64,000 bases of DNA from Plebeiibacterium sediminum (GTDB lineage: Bacteria; Bacteroidota; Bacteroidia; Bacteroidales; Marinilabiliaceae). The notes below the pieces were generated by a model, which saw nothing but the letters and a program-made list of their open reading frames with translations, did not search any database and had not been told where the DNA came from. The DNA lies in contig NZ_JAPDPJ010000021.1 in assembly GCF_026013605.1 (NCBI RefSeq), forward strand, positions 25,799-89,798. Reading direction: 5' to 3'. Made by a program: the position numbers and the translations under genes. Of the stretch, positions 39,545-47,634 are shown piece by piece. The first letter of the stretch is position 1. Each line of letters opens with the position of its first letter.

Positions 39545-40108
39545 TTATAACGATATACTTGTACCGATAAACATTCCTGAACGTTGCGCATCATCATCAA
39601 ACCAATGATTTCCTTCTGTAGATTTTTGGAAATTATAACCAGCCATAAAATTTAATCGTAACAACCTGCTTAATTTTAATTTATACCCAATGGCTCCCAA
39701 CATCATATAACCAGGCGCCTGCGCTCCTGAAAAAGTAATCTGGGGACCACCTTCTGCCATTAAAAACAATCCTTTGGACAAACCACCTATGGTATATTTT
39801 ACATTAACAACAATCGGTATTGTATTGGCACTATAGCTACCATAATAACCATCGAGCCCCATACCTGCATTAACATTTAAATAATTGTTGATATGGTACC
39901 CCAATAAAAACCGGATACTATTGGCATAGGTATCGTTTTGTGGCCAATCGGAATGATTACTTGACTGTATACTTGATACAAATATTCTGCGATAAGCTAA
40001 CTCTGCGTTAACCTTATTTTGGGCTTGAATATTTTGAGCTAAAAATGCTACCAAAACAACAAAAGCAGATTTATACACTGGTAAAAACAATCGTGTAATT
40101 TGATTCAT
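39545..40108 (-). CDS. Outer membrane beta-barrel-like protein
   Basis: The protein has 187 residues with a Sec signal at 1-30 (cleavage after NIQAQ). The rest has alternating aromatic/hydrophobic strands with Gly/Asn turns (LGYHINNYLNVNAG, LMAEGGPQITFSG), typical of small Bacteroidota beta-barrels. The last residues (GTSISL) do not end in the usual Phe. Function is unknown. It lies 3 bases upstream of the RNase H gene. Confidence 0.65.
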   Translation of the reverse strand: MNQITRLFLPVYKSAFVVLVAFLAQNIQAQNKVNAELAYRRIFVSSIQSSNHSDWPQNDTYANSIRFLLGYHINNYLNVNAGMGLDGYYGSYSANTIPIVVNVKYTIGGLSKGLFLMAEGGPQITFSGAQAPGYMMLGAIGYKLKLSRLLRLNFMAGYNFQKSTEGNHWFDDDAQRSGMFIGTSISL

Positions 40109-40218
40109 AAGTTTTAATTAAGTTTGATTTGTAATATTTGAGGGCGCAATGCTAATAAAAAAACACTTTAGGTACAACTTAAAACTTCGATTTTAACTAG
40201 TGTAAATAATACAAAAAA

Positions 40219-40284
40219 GTCACTCTATTTCCAATATAAAAGTCTGCCCAAAGGTTAACAATTATATAAGAAGCACTGAGTGAC
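40219..40284 (-). terminator. Long-loop hairpin between two beta-barrel genes
   Basis: A 7-bp stem (40219-40225 with 40278-40284) encloses 52 bases. On the minus strand it is followed by six T residues. On the plus strand a similar T-run (40288-40294) follows it, so it could act in both directions. Confidence 0.5.
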
Positions 40285-40324
40285 CCCGTTTTTTATTATT
40301 AAAGTGTGAGAATAATATTGAAAG

Positions 40325-40903
40325 CTAAAAAATTCTATAGTTAAAAGCTAAGAAAAAAGCTTTGTTTTTAAAGTCGAAAATACTTTCGGAGGCGTAAGGC
40401 TTAATACTTTGAGTGTATCCTATATCAATAAGCCATTTATCTTTATCGTATGATAAACCCACTTTAAAGTTCGGATCAAACGCATTTTTAAACTTTGTAT
40501 TTGAGTTCTTTAAAAAATAGTTTAAATCTATACCTGAAATAAAATTGAACTTATTAAAAAAACGGGTTCGCAGATCAATTGGAACACAAACAATATTTTG
40601 AGTTATTTTCAACCAATCATCTTCTTTAAAAAAATAATCCTCGTATTGCCTGGCATCCAACCTAATATCTTTACGACTCACAAAAACGCCTCCTGTTTTT
40701 ATCGAAAATGTATTACTTATATCATATTTGTAGTTTAATCCTAAACTATACCCTGTTCCATAAACATTATGATCTCTTCCAATATGCGATGTTTCAATAT
40801 TTGTAAGATTGGTTCCTATATTAATATATACCTGTCCTTGAGCTTTTACTGCCAAAAGTAAAAGAATGGCAGCGATGTAAATATTATTGTGTTTGCTCTT
40901 CAT
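40325..40903 (-). CDS. Outer membrane beta-barrel (porin-like) protein
   Basis: The protein has 192 residues with a Sec signal at 1-23 (cleavage after QGQ). The body has beta-strand alternation (NLTNIETSHIGRDHNVYG, LGLNYKYDISNTFSIKTG) and the terminal residue is Phe (LAFNYRIF), as expected for an outer membrane barrel recognised by Bam. Its start overlaps the end of the upstream lipoprotein remnant (ATGA-type), so it was once translationally coupled to that gene. Confidence 0.65.
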   Translation of the reverse strand: MKSKHNNIYIAAILLLLAVKAQGQVYINIGTNLTNIETSHIGRDHNVYGTGYSLGLNYKYDISNTFSIKTGGVFVSRKDIRLDARQYEDYFFKEDDWLKITQNIVCVPIDLRTRFFNKFNFISGIDLNYFLKNSNTKFKNAFDPNFKVGLSYDKDKWLIDIGYTQSIKPYASESIFDFKNKAFFLAFNYRIF

Positions 40904-41236
40904 TTGAGTTAAAATCTTCTTGTGTTATTGTATATATATACTTGTAGTGAGTACTGAATCTTTTGTCAGAAACAGTTTCATTTCTCCAATTATCAGCGAT
41001 ATTAAATATATTTTTATCTTCATTGTAATTGTCTTCGTAGAAAATAATAGATAAATCCTCTTTTACAATTACTACACTGTCAGCAAAAAAAGGACTTCCT
41101 CCTCCATTGGGTCCAGTGTCCTTATAAACAGATACTTCTTTTTTTGATTCAATATAAAAGTAATTAGTTGGATCAAAATATATAATAATGTCCGATTCAG
41201 TTTGGTTTCCTATTACAAACTCTTCTGTTATACTAG
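40884..41236 (-). pseudogene. 5'-truncated lipoprotein remnant, cut by the insertion sequence
   Basis: Reading the minus strand from the IS boundary gives about 110 open codons that align with residues 27-140 of the intact lipoprotein at 49148-49582 (shared blocks IIYFDPTNYFYIES, SPFFADSVVIVKED, NIFNIADNW, THYKYIYTITQEDF). The signal peptide and lipobox are missing; the frame begins inside the IS end. The stop overlaps the start of the downstream barrel gene. It is therefore a decayed second copy of that family. Confidence 0.8.
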
Positions 41237-41253
41237 CCTGAATAATTCATAAA
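41237..41253 (+). repeat. Left inverted repeat of the IS1380 element
   Basis: The sequence begins CCTGAATAATTCATAAA and mirrors the right end with two mismatches (positions 7 and 8 of 17). Confidence 0.85.
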
Positions 41254-41268
41254 AAAAGGGAGTTTGTT

Positions 41269-41303
41269 CCCTAAAAATAGCTGAAGTATCAGTATTTTTA
41301 GGG
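41269..41303 (+). other. Hairpin upstream of the transposase
   Basis: A perfect 11-bp stem (41269-41279 with 41293-41303) with a 13-nt loop lies inside the IS, 31 bases before the transposase start. Such leader hairpins can limit expression from transcripts that enter the element from outside. Confidence 0.6.
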
Positions 41304-41333
41304 TGTTCACAACAAAACATCCCTTTGAATACA

Positions 41334-42689
41334 ATGATAAAAAATAATTTTGAATCCAACACTTCGACCTATGAACTTTTTCCGGTTTCAGGTAAGCAAG
41401 TCGAACTTAGTTTCAGTGGCGATACAATAAGCAGTGATGGTGGATTGCTATTGCTACGAGAAGTAGAAAATCAGATAAATATAATAGACAATTTGAGCCA
41501 ATGTCTTACTGACAATAGGGATCAGCGCTATATCGATCATACAATTAAAGAGATGCTAACGCAACGAATTTTTCAAATAGCAAGTGGATACGAAGATTGT
41601 AATGACTGTGATGAATTACGGAACGATATGATTTTCAAGACCTGTGCAGGACGATTACCACAAAGTGGAAAACCATTGGCATCGCAACCAACCATGAGTC
41701 GCCTGGAAAACTCACTTGACAGTAAATCTTTATATCGAATGGAATCGTTGTTTTTAGATACCTTTATTTCATCATACGATAAGCAACCGGAGGTAATCAT
41801 ATTAGATTGTGATGATACAAATACAGATACCTATGGACAACAAGAGTTAACTTTGTTTAATCAATACTACCAAAATCATTGTTATATGCCCCTGCATATA
41901 TACGAAGGGTTATCGGGCAAATTAGTAACTACAATACTTAAACCCAGAAGAAGAAGCAAACAGAGTAACATAGCTTCATTATTGAAGAAACTCATTAATC
42001 ACATTAGGAAAGACTGGCCTGATACCATGATAATAGTCAGAGGCGATAGTCATTTTACATCAGCAGATTTTATGCAGTGGTGTGATACTAAGTATAAAAT
42101 TGGTTATATAACAGGGGTAAGTGGGCATAAAAAATTACACGAAAATGCCAAGGTAACTATTGACAGTGCAGAACGGGAATTTAAAAAATACGGCAAATTT
42201 GTTAAACGTTACCATTCATTTTTCTATCAGGCAGGTAGCTGGCATAAACCACAAAAAATTGTAGTTAAAGTTGAAGTTTCGGATTTGGGAACTAATATTC
42301 GGTACATCGTAACTAATCAGGTCGATTTTAAAGCTAAAGGTCTGTATGAAAAAGGTTATTGTGCCAGATGTGGTATGGAACTCAGAATAAAAGAACATAA
42401 ATTATACTTAAAATCAGATAGGGCTTCCTGCAGTAGTTTTAAAGCCAATCAATTCCGTTTGTTCTTACATTCTGCAGCTTATATTTTGCTGCATACCTTT
42501 CAAAAGGAAGTGCTGAAAAATACACAGTTCGAAAACTCTACATTTAAAACCATACAAAACAAAATAATTAAAACGGCAGCATGGGTAAAGGAATTAAAAA
42601 CAAAAGTAAAAATTGAATTACCTAAATCCTGTCCTTCTAAACAAATACAGTCTAATTGCTTTGAAATGTTTTCTTTGCTCAGGACATAG
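41334..42689 (+). CDS. IS1380-family transposase
   Basis: The protein has 451 residues from the ATG at 41334; a TTG three codons earlier is a weaker start. It has the DDE-type IS1380 features: SSDGGLLLLREVE near the N-terminus, DCDDTNTDTYG around 165, IVRGDSHFTSADF around 235, and a Cys-containing CARCGMELRIKEHK region near 345. It cuts and joins the IS ends. The frame is intact, so the element may still be active. It is on the plus strand, opposite to the genes on both sides. Confidence 0.95.
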   Translation: MIKNNFESNTSTYELFPVSGKQVELSFSGDTISSDGGLLLLREVENQINIIDNLSQCLTDNRDQRYIDHTIKEMLTQRIFQIASGYEDCNDCDELRNDMIFKTCAGRLPQSGKPLASQPTMSRLENSLDSKSLYRMESLFLDTFISSYDKQPEVIILDCDDTNTDTYGQQELTLFNQYYQNHCYMPLHIYEGLSGKLVTTILKPRRRSKQSNIASLLKKLINHIRKDWPDTMIIVRGDSHFTSADFMQWCDTKYKIGYITGVSGHKKLHENAKVTIDSAEREFKKYGKFVKRYHSFFYQAGSWHKPQKIVVKVEVSDLGTNIRYIVTNQVDFKAKGLYEKGYCARCGMELRIKEHKLYLKSDRASCSSFKANQFRLFLHSAAYILLHTFQKEVLKNTQFENSTFKTIQNKIIKTAAWVKELKTKVKIELPKSCPSKQIQSNCFEMFSLLRT

Positions 42690-42904
42690 ATAACAATTAG
42701 CAGAATTCAAATTACATATATTTTTTAGAACGACAGAGGTTGTATGAGAAGGGTACGCTCTTAAATTAATTTTCTTATGATTTCTTAGCAAAATGGAGTG
42801 TTAAAACAGTACAGTGCGATTAGTTCATCCACAAATTTTGGTGTAAAATCGAAATATTAAACATAATTCTCATATCCATTGTACCCAATAATCTATTTTT
42901 TTAA

Positions 42905-42921
42905 TTTATGAATAGTTCAGG
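42905..42921 (-). repeat. Right inverted repeat of the IS1380 element
   Basis: This is the complement of the left end: 17 bases ending GGTCTTG-type when read outward (CCTGAACTATTCATAAA on the minus strand), with CTAG directly outside. Confidence 0.85.
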
Positions 42922-43256
42922 CTAGAGAATTTATTAAACCATAAGTTATTGCCATAAGCTTCTGTAAGGCTTGCCATCTTTTTTAATTCGAAGGCCCATG
43001 TTTTTTCTAAGCAACCCCATGCTAAAAGAATGGCTTTATCTCTTGAGTAGTCTGGATTAATATTTGAAATAACATCAGTCATTGCTTCAATATAGGCATT
43101 AGCCATTGTTTCGTGTTGTTCATCATTCTTAATTCTTCTTGGATCTTTAAGAAAAAGAGAAAATAATTCGTCAGTATCATCTATATTTTCATTCATGAAA
43201 TAGTCGGCTAATGCATGAAGTGCTTCATGAGCGTATGTTGTAGCCAGTTCATTCCA
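42922..43256 (-). pseudogene. C-terminal fragment of A-family metallopeptidase-like lipoprotein
   Basis: On the minus strand the readable part starts right after an in-frame TAA (43257-43259) and gives WNELATTYAHEALHALADY, then DEQHETMANAYIEAM, and ends at NNLWFNKFS where the IS begins. It aligns with residues about 327-432 of the intact protein at 47635-49002, and HEALH (43215-43229) keeps the metal motif. The N-terminal three quarters are gone, and the last 20 residues were removed by the IS. An ATG-started piece (42906-43196) reads through into the IS, so any product would be hybrid. Confidence 0.85.
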
Positions 43257-43330
43257 TTATTCAATATTTAAGTATAAATACACTCATACAATTTGAAAAA
43301 AAATAAAAATTGGCTTACTGTTATATTAAA

Positions 43331-43792
43331 CTAAAGATTGCCTATGAAATTTGTACTATAAACTGGTATTGAATCCTTGTTTATATCGACTTCATTAATT
43401 GTAAATAATACAATTTGCTTTTTCCATAAGGAAACCACAAACTCATCTTTTAAAAGCATATATTCTATGTCTTTAAGTTCTCTCAATTTTCTTTCTTTAA
43501 AGTATTTTTCATAAACGATAAAGTTAGTTTCAACACATAATCCATTATCTATTAGGGCAAATATATTTCCTGTAATCGGGTGACTATAATAAAATAAAGT
43601 AAAATCTTTATCAATCTTTGTTATACACCTTTCTTTTAAATTTTCTTTATAAATACTATCTATTTCAACATCATACTCATACGCTTGAGGTCTTACGATA
43701 AATATCGTATCTGATAATGAATTCTTACAGCTCTGTGCTTGAACAACATTATATATACAAAAGAAAAAGATAACTATTATTAATTTACTCAT
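43331..43792 (-). CDS. B-family secreted protein (copy 4)
   Basis: The protein has 153 residues from the ATG at 43792 (another ATG at 43801 is possible). The frame extends upstream, but that part overlaps the end of the A fragment and is in the wrong context. A Sec signal (MSKLIIVIFFF to VVQAQ) is followed by the family core: SDTIFIVRPQAYEYD, LFYYSHPITG, KLRELKD, and a C-terminal TINEVDINKDS. It shares this pattern with the genes at 44653, 45947 and 47118, but overall identity is low. Function is unknown. Confidence 0.65.
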   Translation of the reverse strand: MSKLIIVIFFFCIYNVVQAQSCKNSLSDTIFIVRPQAYEYDVEIDSIYKENLKERCITKIDKDFTLFYYSHPITGNIFALIDNGLCVETNFIVYEKYFKERKLRELKDIEYMLLKDEFVVSLWKKQIVLFTINEVDINKDSIPVYSTNFIGNL

Positions 43793-43803
43793 AATAAACA
43801 TTT

Positions 43804-44652
43804 TTAATTTATACATTTCGTTCCTTTCGATGTGGCTGATGAATTTCTCTCTTGTTGATTTGCACTCGATACTTTCCCTTCCCAAATGTTATTACCATTT
43901 GAATCATTTAAGCTTGCCATCTTTTTCAACTCATATACCCAAGTGCCCTGCAAGCCACCTCAAGCAAGATAAATTGCATTCTTCTCAGGAAAACTTGAGT
44001 TTAGCTTTAACACCACTTCCTTCATAGCATTAATATATTTATTTGCCATAGTTTCGTGATGTTGTTTATTTAATTCGTAATCTCTCATATTTTTTGTAGG
44101 AGGCTCAAGAAATCCTGTATTAGAATTTCTGTAATCAACAAAAATAGGGAAATACTTTTTTGCAAGATCTGGATTATTTTGCCAATAATAACTTATTAAA
44201 CTATGAATTACTTCATGTGCAAATGTAACTGCAATATATTCCTGTGTTGCATTATTTAAGACATCTGGGTTCATTCTAATTATAAAGTCAATATCTGAAT
44301 TCTGACTTGCAGTGGCATCCGTTGATGTTCCTGATAGTTTTTCATCAACTTCAAAAGTAATATTCATTGATATATCAAAATCAAATACATCTCTCAGTAT
44401 ATTAGATATTGTAAAATTAAAATTAGTAAATTGTTCCAAAACACTGGATGCACATAAATAATCATTTAGATCATTAATAATATCGGGTAAATCAAAAGGT
44501 TTATGATCAGAATCATCCCCTCCATTCCTCGGGCCACCATTTCCATTTCCTGATCCACTATTACCCATTGAATAATCAACATTATCAATTGAATAGCCTA
44601 CAGATCGGGATCCTAAACCGGAATGACTCCCATAAGAGAGATTGTAGTAATA
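43804..44652 (-). pseudogene. A-family lipoprotein fragment with a nonsense codon
   Basis: The frame runs from the upstream gene's stop (44653-44655) with no start codon and reads NLSYGSHSGLGSRSVGYS, the Gly-rich linker GNSGSGNGNGGP, then KPFDLPDIINDLNDY and the metal motif TFAHEVIHSLISYY. In place of the conserved Trp (LAWGGLEKTW in the intact protein), the codon at 43960-43962 is TGA. The frame continues afterwards (GGLQGTWVYELKKMAS) to a stop at 43804-43806. The N-terminal signal and the first 200 residues are missing. An internal ATG at 44568 would give a 202-residue piece. Confidence 0.85.
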
Positions 44653-45156
44653 TCACTCAATAGTTTTAAAAGAGTAGGTCTCATATAGTTTAGCAGAGCA
44701 TAAGTTTATTGATTCTAGATTCTCATTATAAAACTCTTTACTCTTTATGATATAGAATTTAACTTGACTTAAACCAACATTATTTAAATAAACATCATTA
44801 ATAATAAAATAACTATCTCTTAAAGTGCGTAATTTCATGTTAGATAACTTGTCTCTTGAAACTATAACACTGCTATTTTCATTAACGAAATTAGGTATTA
44901 CATTTAAGCTTTCTAATTGGCTTTCATAATATCCTGTACTTTTTGCTGAGGTTCTAATCCATAAGTAAAATGGTGTATCACTGCTGTCGTTTTTAAGACG
45001 ACTTCCGAATATTTCTTCAAACTCTTTTTGAATTTCCAGGCCTGCTAAAGAATGTTCATCTAGTAAAATACAAAGCGTATCCTTGTATTGCTTTTGACCA
45101 TACAATACAGAGGTGCATGTTGATAATATAAATAATATTTGAATATACCTTTTCAT
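44653..45156 (-). CDS. B-family secreted protein (copy 3)
   Basis: The protein has 167 residues with a Sec signal at 1-20 (ILSTCTSVLYGQ). The family core is KDTLCILLDEHS, FYLWIRTSAKSTGYY, MKLRTLRDSYF, and a C-terminal NLCSAKLYETY. The frame is intact. It starts 12 bases after the restored stop of the preceding A fragment and ends where the next A fragment begins. Its nearest relatives are at 43331, 45947 and 47118. Function is unknown. Confidence 0.75.
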   Translation of the reverse strand: MKRYIQILFILSTCTSVLYGQKQYKDTLCILLDEHSLAGLEIQKEFEEIFGSRLKNDSSDTPFYLWIRTSAKSTGYYESQLESLNVIPNFVNENSSVIVSRDKLSNMKLRTLRDSYFIINDVYLNNVGLSQVKFYIIKSKEFYNENLESINLCSAKLYETYSFKTIE

Positions 45157-45168
45157 TAGGCTTATAGT

Positions 45169-45502
45169 TTAGTTTGAACAATTTGTTCCTTTCGCATCTT
45201 TTGTTGAATTTCTTTCTGCCTCATTTCTTTCTATTATTCTCCTCTCCCATATATTTTTCTAGCTTCATCTTCATAAGTTCATAAGCCCAAGTTTCTTGTA
45301 ATCCACTCCATGCTATGCTCTCTGCTCTTGACTGACCAAAATCTGGATTTCCATTACGAATAATATCTACCATTGCATCAATATAAATACTAGCCATTGT
45401 TTCATGTTCTCTGTTACTTTTGGTTCTCCTTGGATCACTAAGGAAAAATGGAAATAATTCTTCAGCTCTTTCTGTATTATACCATTTATAGTAATCTATC
45501 AA
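45169..45502 (-). pseudogene. A-family C-terminal fragment with a frameshift
   Basis: The open stretch starts at LIDYYKWYNTERAEELFPFF (a TTG, no ATG, and no HExxH) and reads through DPRRTKSNREHETMASIYI to ELMKMKLEKYMGEEN, where it goes out of frame. In the next frame it continues RIIERNEAERNSTKDAKGTNCSN to a stop at 45169-45171, matching the intact C-terminus (RVNTAEKNSTPTAVGTKCN). So a one-base shift near 45240 broke the copy, and its whole N-terminal part up to residue about 340 is missing. Confidence 0.85.
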
Positions 45503-45538
45503 TGTAAATAGAATAATTAAGAGATAAGTAAAATAACC

Positions 45539-45691
45539 TTATTCAAGGTATTTAAAAGTATCTAATTCAATCAATTCACAAGGATACATACACGGTGAAT
45601 CAGAAGTTTTGCATAAAAATATTTGCTCATTAAAATATAGAAACTTTACTTGATCTATAAAACTGATTATTTTTCTTTCTATCTAGTTTAG
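45539..45691 (-). pseudogene. Possible B-family C-terminal remnant
   Basis: About 50 open codons run from a stop codon just upstream to TAA at 45539-45541 and read ISFIDQVKFLYFNEQIFLC, SPCMYPCELIELDTFKYLE. The spacing of hydrophobic residues resembles the C-termini of the B proteins (for example VSLWKKQIVLFTINEVDI in copy 4), but similarity is weak. The remaining stretch to 45946 has no open frame; it includes an imperfect hairpin at about 45833-45856 (TGTTGC ttt GCAACA core). Confidence 0.35.
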
Positions 45692-45946
45692 CTTATTGCT
45701 TATAAAAAGCAAGCCCAGAACACAGACAGATTACTTAAAAGCATGTAATTAGATGAATTATTACTAATTCCCATCTGATGCTATGGTTTCAATGGTTTTG
45801 TGTATTAAATTATTTACTAAAGCTTTGTGTTTACCTGTTGCTTTGCAACAAGTAAGTATCTATACAACAATCTGTGTTTTTATAAAATAATACATCATAA
45901 TTATTTACTGTTTTTGTTATTATTTCACGATGTACCTCCGTGACTC

Positions 45947-46885
45947 TTAGGGCTTGAGCTTTATCATTTTATCTATGGCTTTATACTCTAATAGATCTCT
46001 AATGTGCTGCTTTTCACTTAGATTAAAATCTATTTTAGCTACTCTACACCCCTCTAACTTTACATAATACTCTTGATGGATATTATTGGCATCTATAGGT
46101 CTTATATACTTATATGGTATTATGTAATCTTTCCCTTTGATTGTTTTTATACCTAGTATTTCATTTGCTTTTACGTATAAATCATTTATTGTTATTGAAA
46201 TATTCCTCTTTTCCTTTTTTAATTCAATATCATATTTAGGAGGTAAAGTTTTACCAAACTCGGGGTTAAACTCACCGTATGATAGTTTGTTTTTACATGT
46301 ATCTACTATAATATTTAGTTGTTTATTATTGGGATAGTAACTATATACCTCTGTTATGTTTCCGGTGATTTTAATTTGGTAGAGATTTTTAGGTATTGCT
46401 AAAGAAGAAATATCTATACGATGGTTTCTTGGAAGGTATTTCTTCAGCGTATAAGCAGAATTTACAGTTACTTCATCAATAGTTTCATTAAGATAATCTT
46501 CTTTATCAATAAGGTAATAATTACCATACCATCCAGACATATTTCCTGATACTGAAGCAACAAAAAAATCCCTCAAATCACGAACCTTAGCATCTTTCAA
46601 TGACTTTTTATTCATCTTTATTGGTTTAGAATTAGAATTGGTATTTCTTACTATTCCAGTATACGTACTGGCTGTTGAAGAGTAATTGAAAATGAAATAA
46701 TCTACATTCATTTTATCATTTGGTATATCATGAGGATAGAAGACTTTAAAGAAGCAGTTTAACGCTTGCATATTTGTTTGATAACCCTTGGGAACCAATA
46801 AATATATAGAACTTGAATCTTTCGCTTGGGTATTAGAAAATACGCCTGCGAATATATATAAGATAATAATTAATTTAGTTTTCAT
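45947..46885 (-). CDS. B-family secreted protein with C-terminal extension (copy 2)
   Basis: The protein has 312 residues, nearly twice the length of its relatives. A Sec signal (FAGVFSNTQAK) is followed by the family core: DSSSIYLLVPKGYQTN, FIFNYSSTASTYTG, KVRDLRDFFVASVSG, and the NYYLIDKEDYLNETIDEV block. After about residue 165 an extra beta-rich domain begins (KYLPRNHRIDISS to KYIRPIDANN), which may be a gained module or an ancestral part lost from the others. It starts 6 bases after the A-remnant stop. Function is unknown. Confidence 0.75.
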   Translation of the reverse strand: MKTKLIIILYIFAGVFSNTQAKDSSSIYLLVPKGYQTNMQALNCFFKVFYPHDIPNDKMNVDYFIFNYSSTASTYTGIVRNTNSNSKPIKMNKKSLKDAKVRDLRDFFVASVSGNMSGWYGNYYLIDKEDYLNETIDEVTVNSAYTLKKYLPRNHRIDISSLAIPKNLYQIKITGNITEVYSYYPNNKQLNIIVDTCKNKLSYGEFNPEFGKTLPPKYDIELKKEKRNISITINDLYVKANEILGIKTIKGKDYIIPYKYIRPIDANNIHQEYYVKLEGCRVAKIDFNLSEKQHIRDLLEYKAIDKMIKLKP

Positions 46886-46891
46886 ATATGC

Positions 46892-46990
46892 TTAATTTCT
46901 ACTGTTTGTACCCTTAGCATCAGTTGAATTTGTTCTTTCAGCTACATTGGTTTTTATAATTCCTTTTCCTCCATAAAATTTCCTGTAGGA
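46892..46990 (-). pseudogene. A-family tail remnant
   Basis: About 32 codons read ISYRKFYGGKGIIKTNVAER, NSTDAKGTNSRN and then TAA at 46892-46894. This matches the C-terminal tail of the intact A protein (FNKFSRVNTAEKN, then GTKCN). Nothing else of the gene remains; upstream (46991-47117) I see no further homology. It lies 6 bases before the B gene at 46885, so the pair order A then B is conserved here too. Confidence 0.6.
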
Positions 46991-47117
46991 GATGCTTCTT
47001 CATTTATAATATTACCACACTTAAAATTTGTATGAGAACTAACTGAAAACCTCACCTAATAAACTTCCTCCATAATAATTAACTGGACATGAGTAAAATG
47101 CCACAGGAGACAATAAT

Positions 47118-47624
47118 TCATTCTAATATTATTGCAGTAGAATACTCACATGAATATAGATTTATGTATTTGCTTTCGTCATTTAAATAATCATCCTCTT
47201 TTACCACATACAAGAGTAATTTCTTTTTTATAAAATCATTTACAAAGCATGATTTGCTTTCTCTCACTGAGAAATAATCATATGAGCTGAGTATTGAATA
47301 ATAATCTTTTAAATATCTGGCTTTTATCATCTTTACATTTTTACGAGAATAAGACATAGGTTTTGTCTGACTATCCATCAATATTAAACCAAAATATTCA
47401 TCTGTAAATTTATCATTATGTACTCTTTTTGTGTAATAAAAGAGATGGCATGAGGAATTTAAAGTATCATTAATTTGAGGTTTGATTTTCTTATTAAATA
47501 TATCAGCGGTATTTTTCTCAATTTTGTAATTATTAGGTATTACAATCAAAAAGGTATCTTTAATAGATTGACTTAATAAGGATTGGCTCAAAGTAATTAA
47601 AATAAAAAATAGTTTTGTTTTCAT
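47118..47624 (-). CDS. B-family secreted protein (copy 1, partner of the intact A gene)
   Basis: The protein has 168 residues with a Sec signal at 1-19 (SQSLLSQS). The core reads KDTFLIVIPNNYKIE, CHLFYYTKRVHND, KARYLKDYYSILSSYD and, near the end, KLLLYVVKEDDYLND with SCEYSTAIILE. It is directly downstream (10 bases) of the intact A lipoprotein, so it is the complete A-B pair. It has no lipobox and no membrane helix besides the signal, so it should be exported. Function is unknown. Confidence 0.8.
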   Translation of the reverse strand: MKTKLFFILITLSQSLLSQSIKDTFLIVIPNNYKIEKNTADIFNKKIKPQINDTLNSSCHLFYYTKRVHNDKFTDEYFGLILMDSQTKPMSYSRKNVKMIKARYLKDYYSILSSYDYFSVRESKSCFVNDFIKKKLLLYVVKEDDYLNDESKYINLYSCEYSTAIILE

Positions 47625-47634
47625 TTTATAGGTT

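Larger units (their letters stand above)
41237..42921. mobile_element. IS1380-family insertion sequence, 1685 bp
   Basis: A 17-bp imperfect inverted repeat (CCTGAA... at 41237-41253 and its complement ending at 42921, 15 of 17 matching) bounds the element. CTAG occurs immediately outside both ends (41233-41236 and 42922-42925), which fits a 4-bp target duplication or target preference. It carries a single IS1380-family transposase. It lies between fragments of two unrelated genes. Upstream of the transposase is a strong hairpin (41269-41303). Confidence 0.92.
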
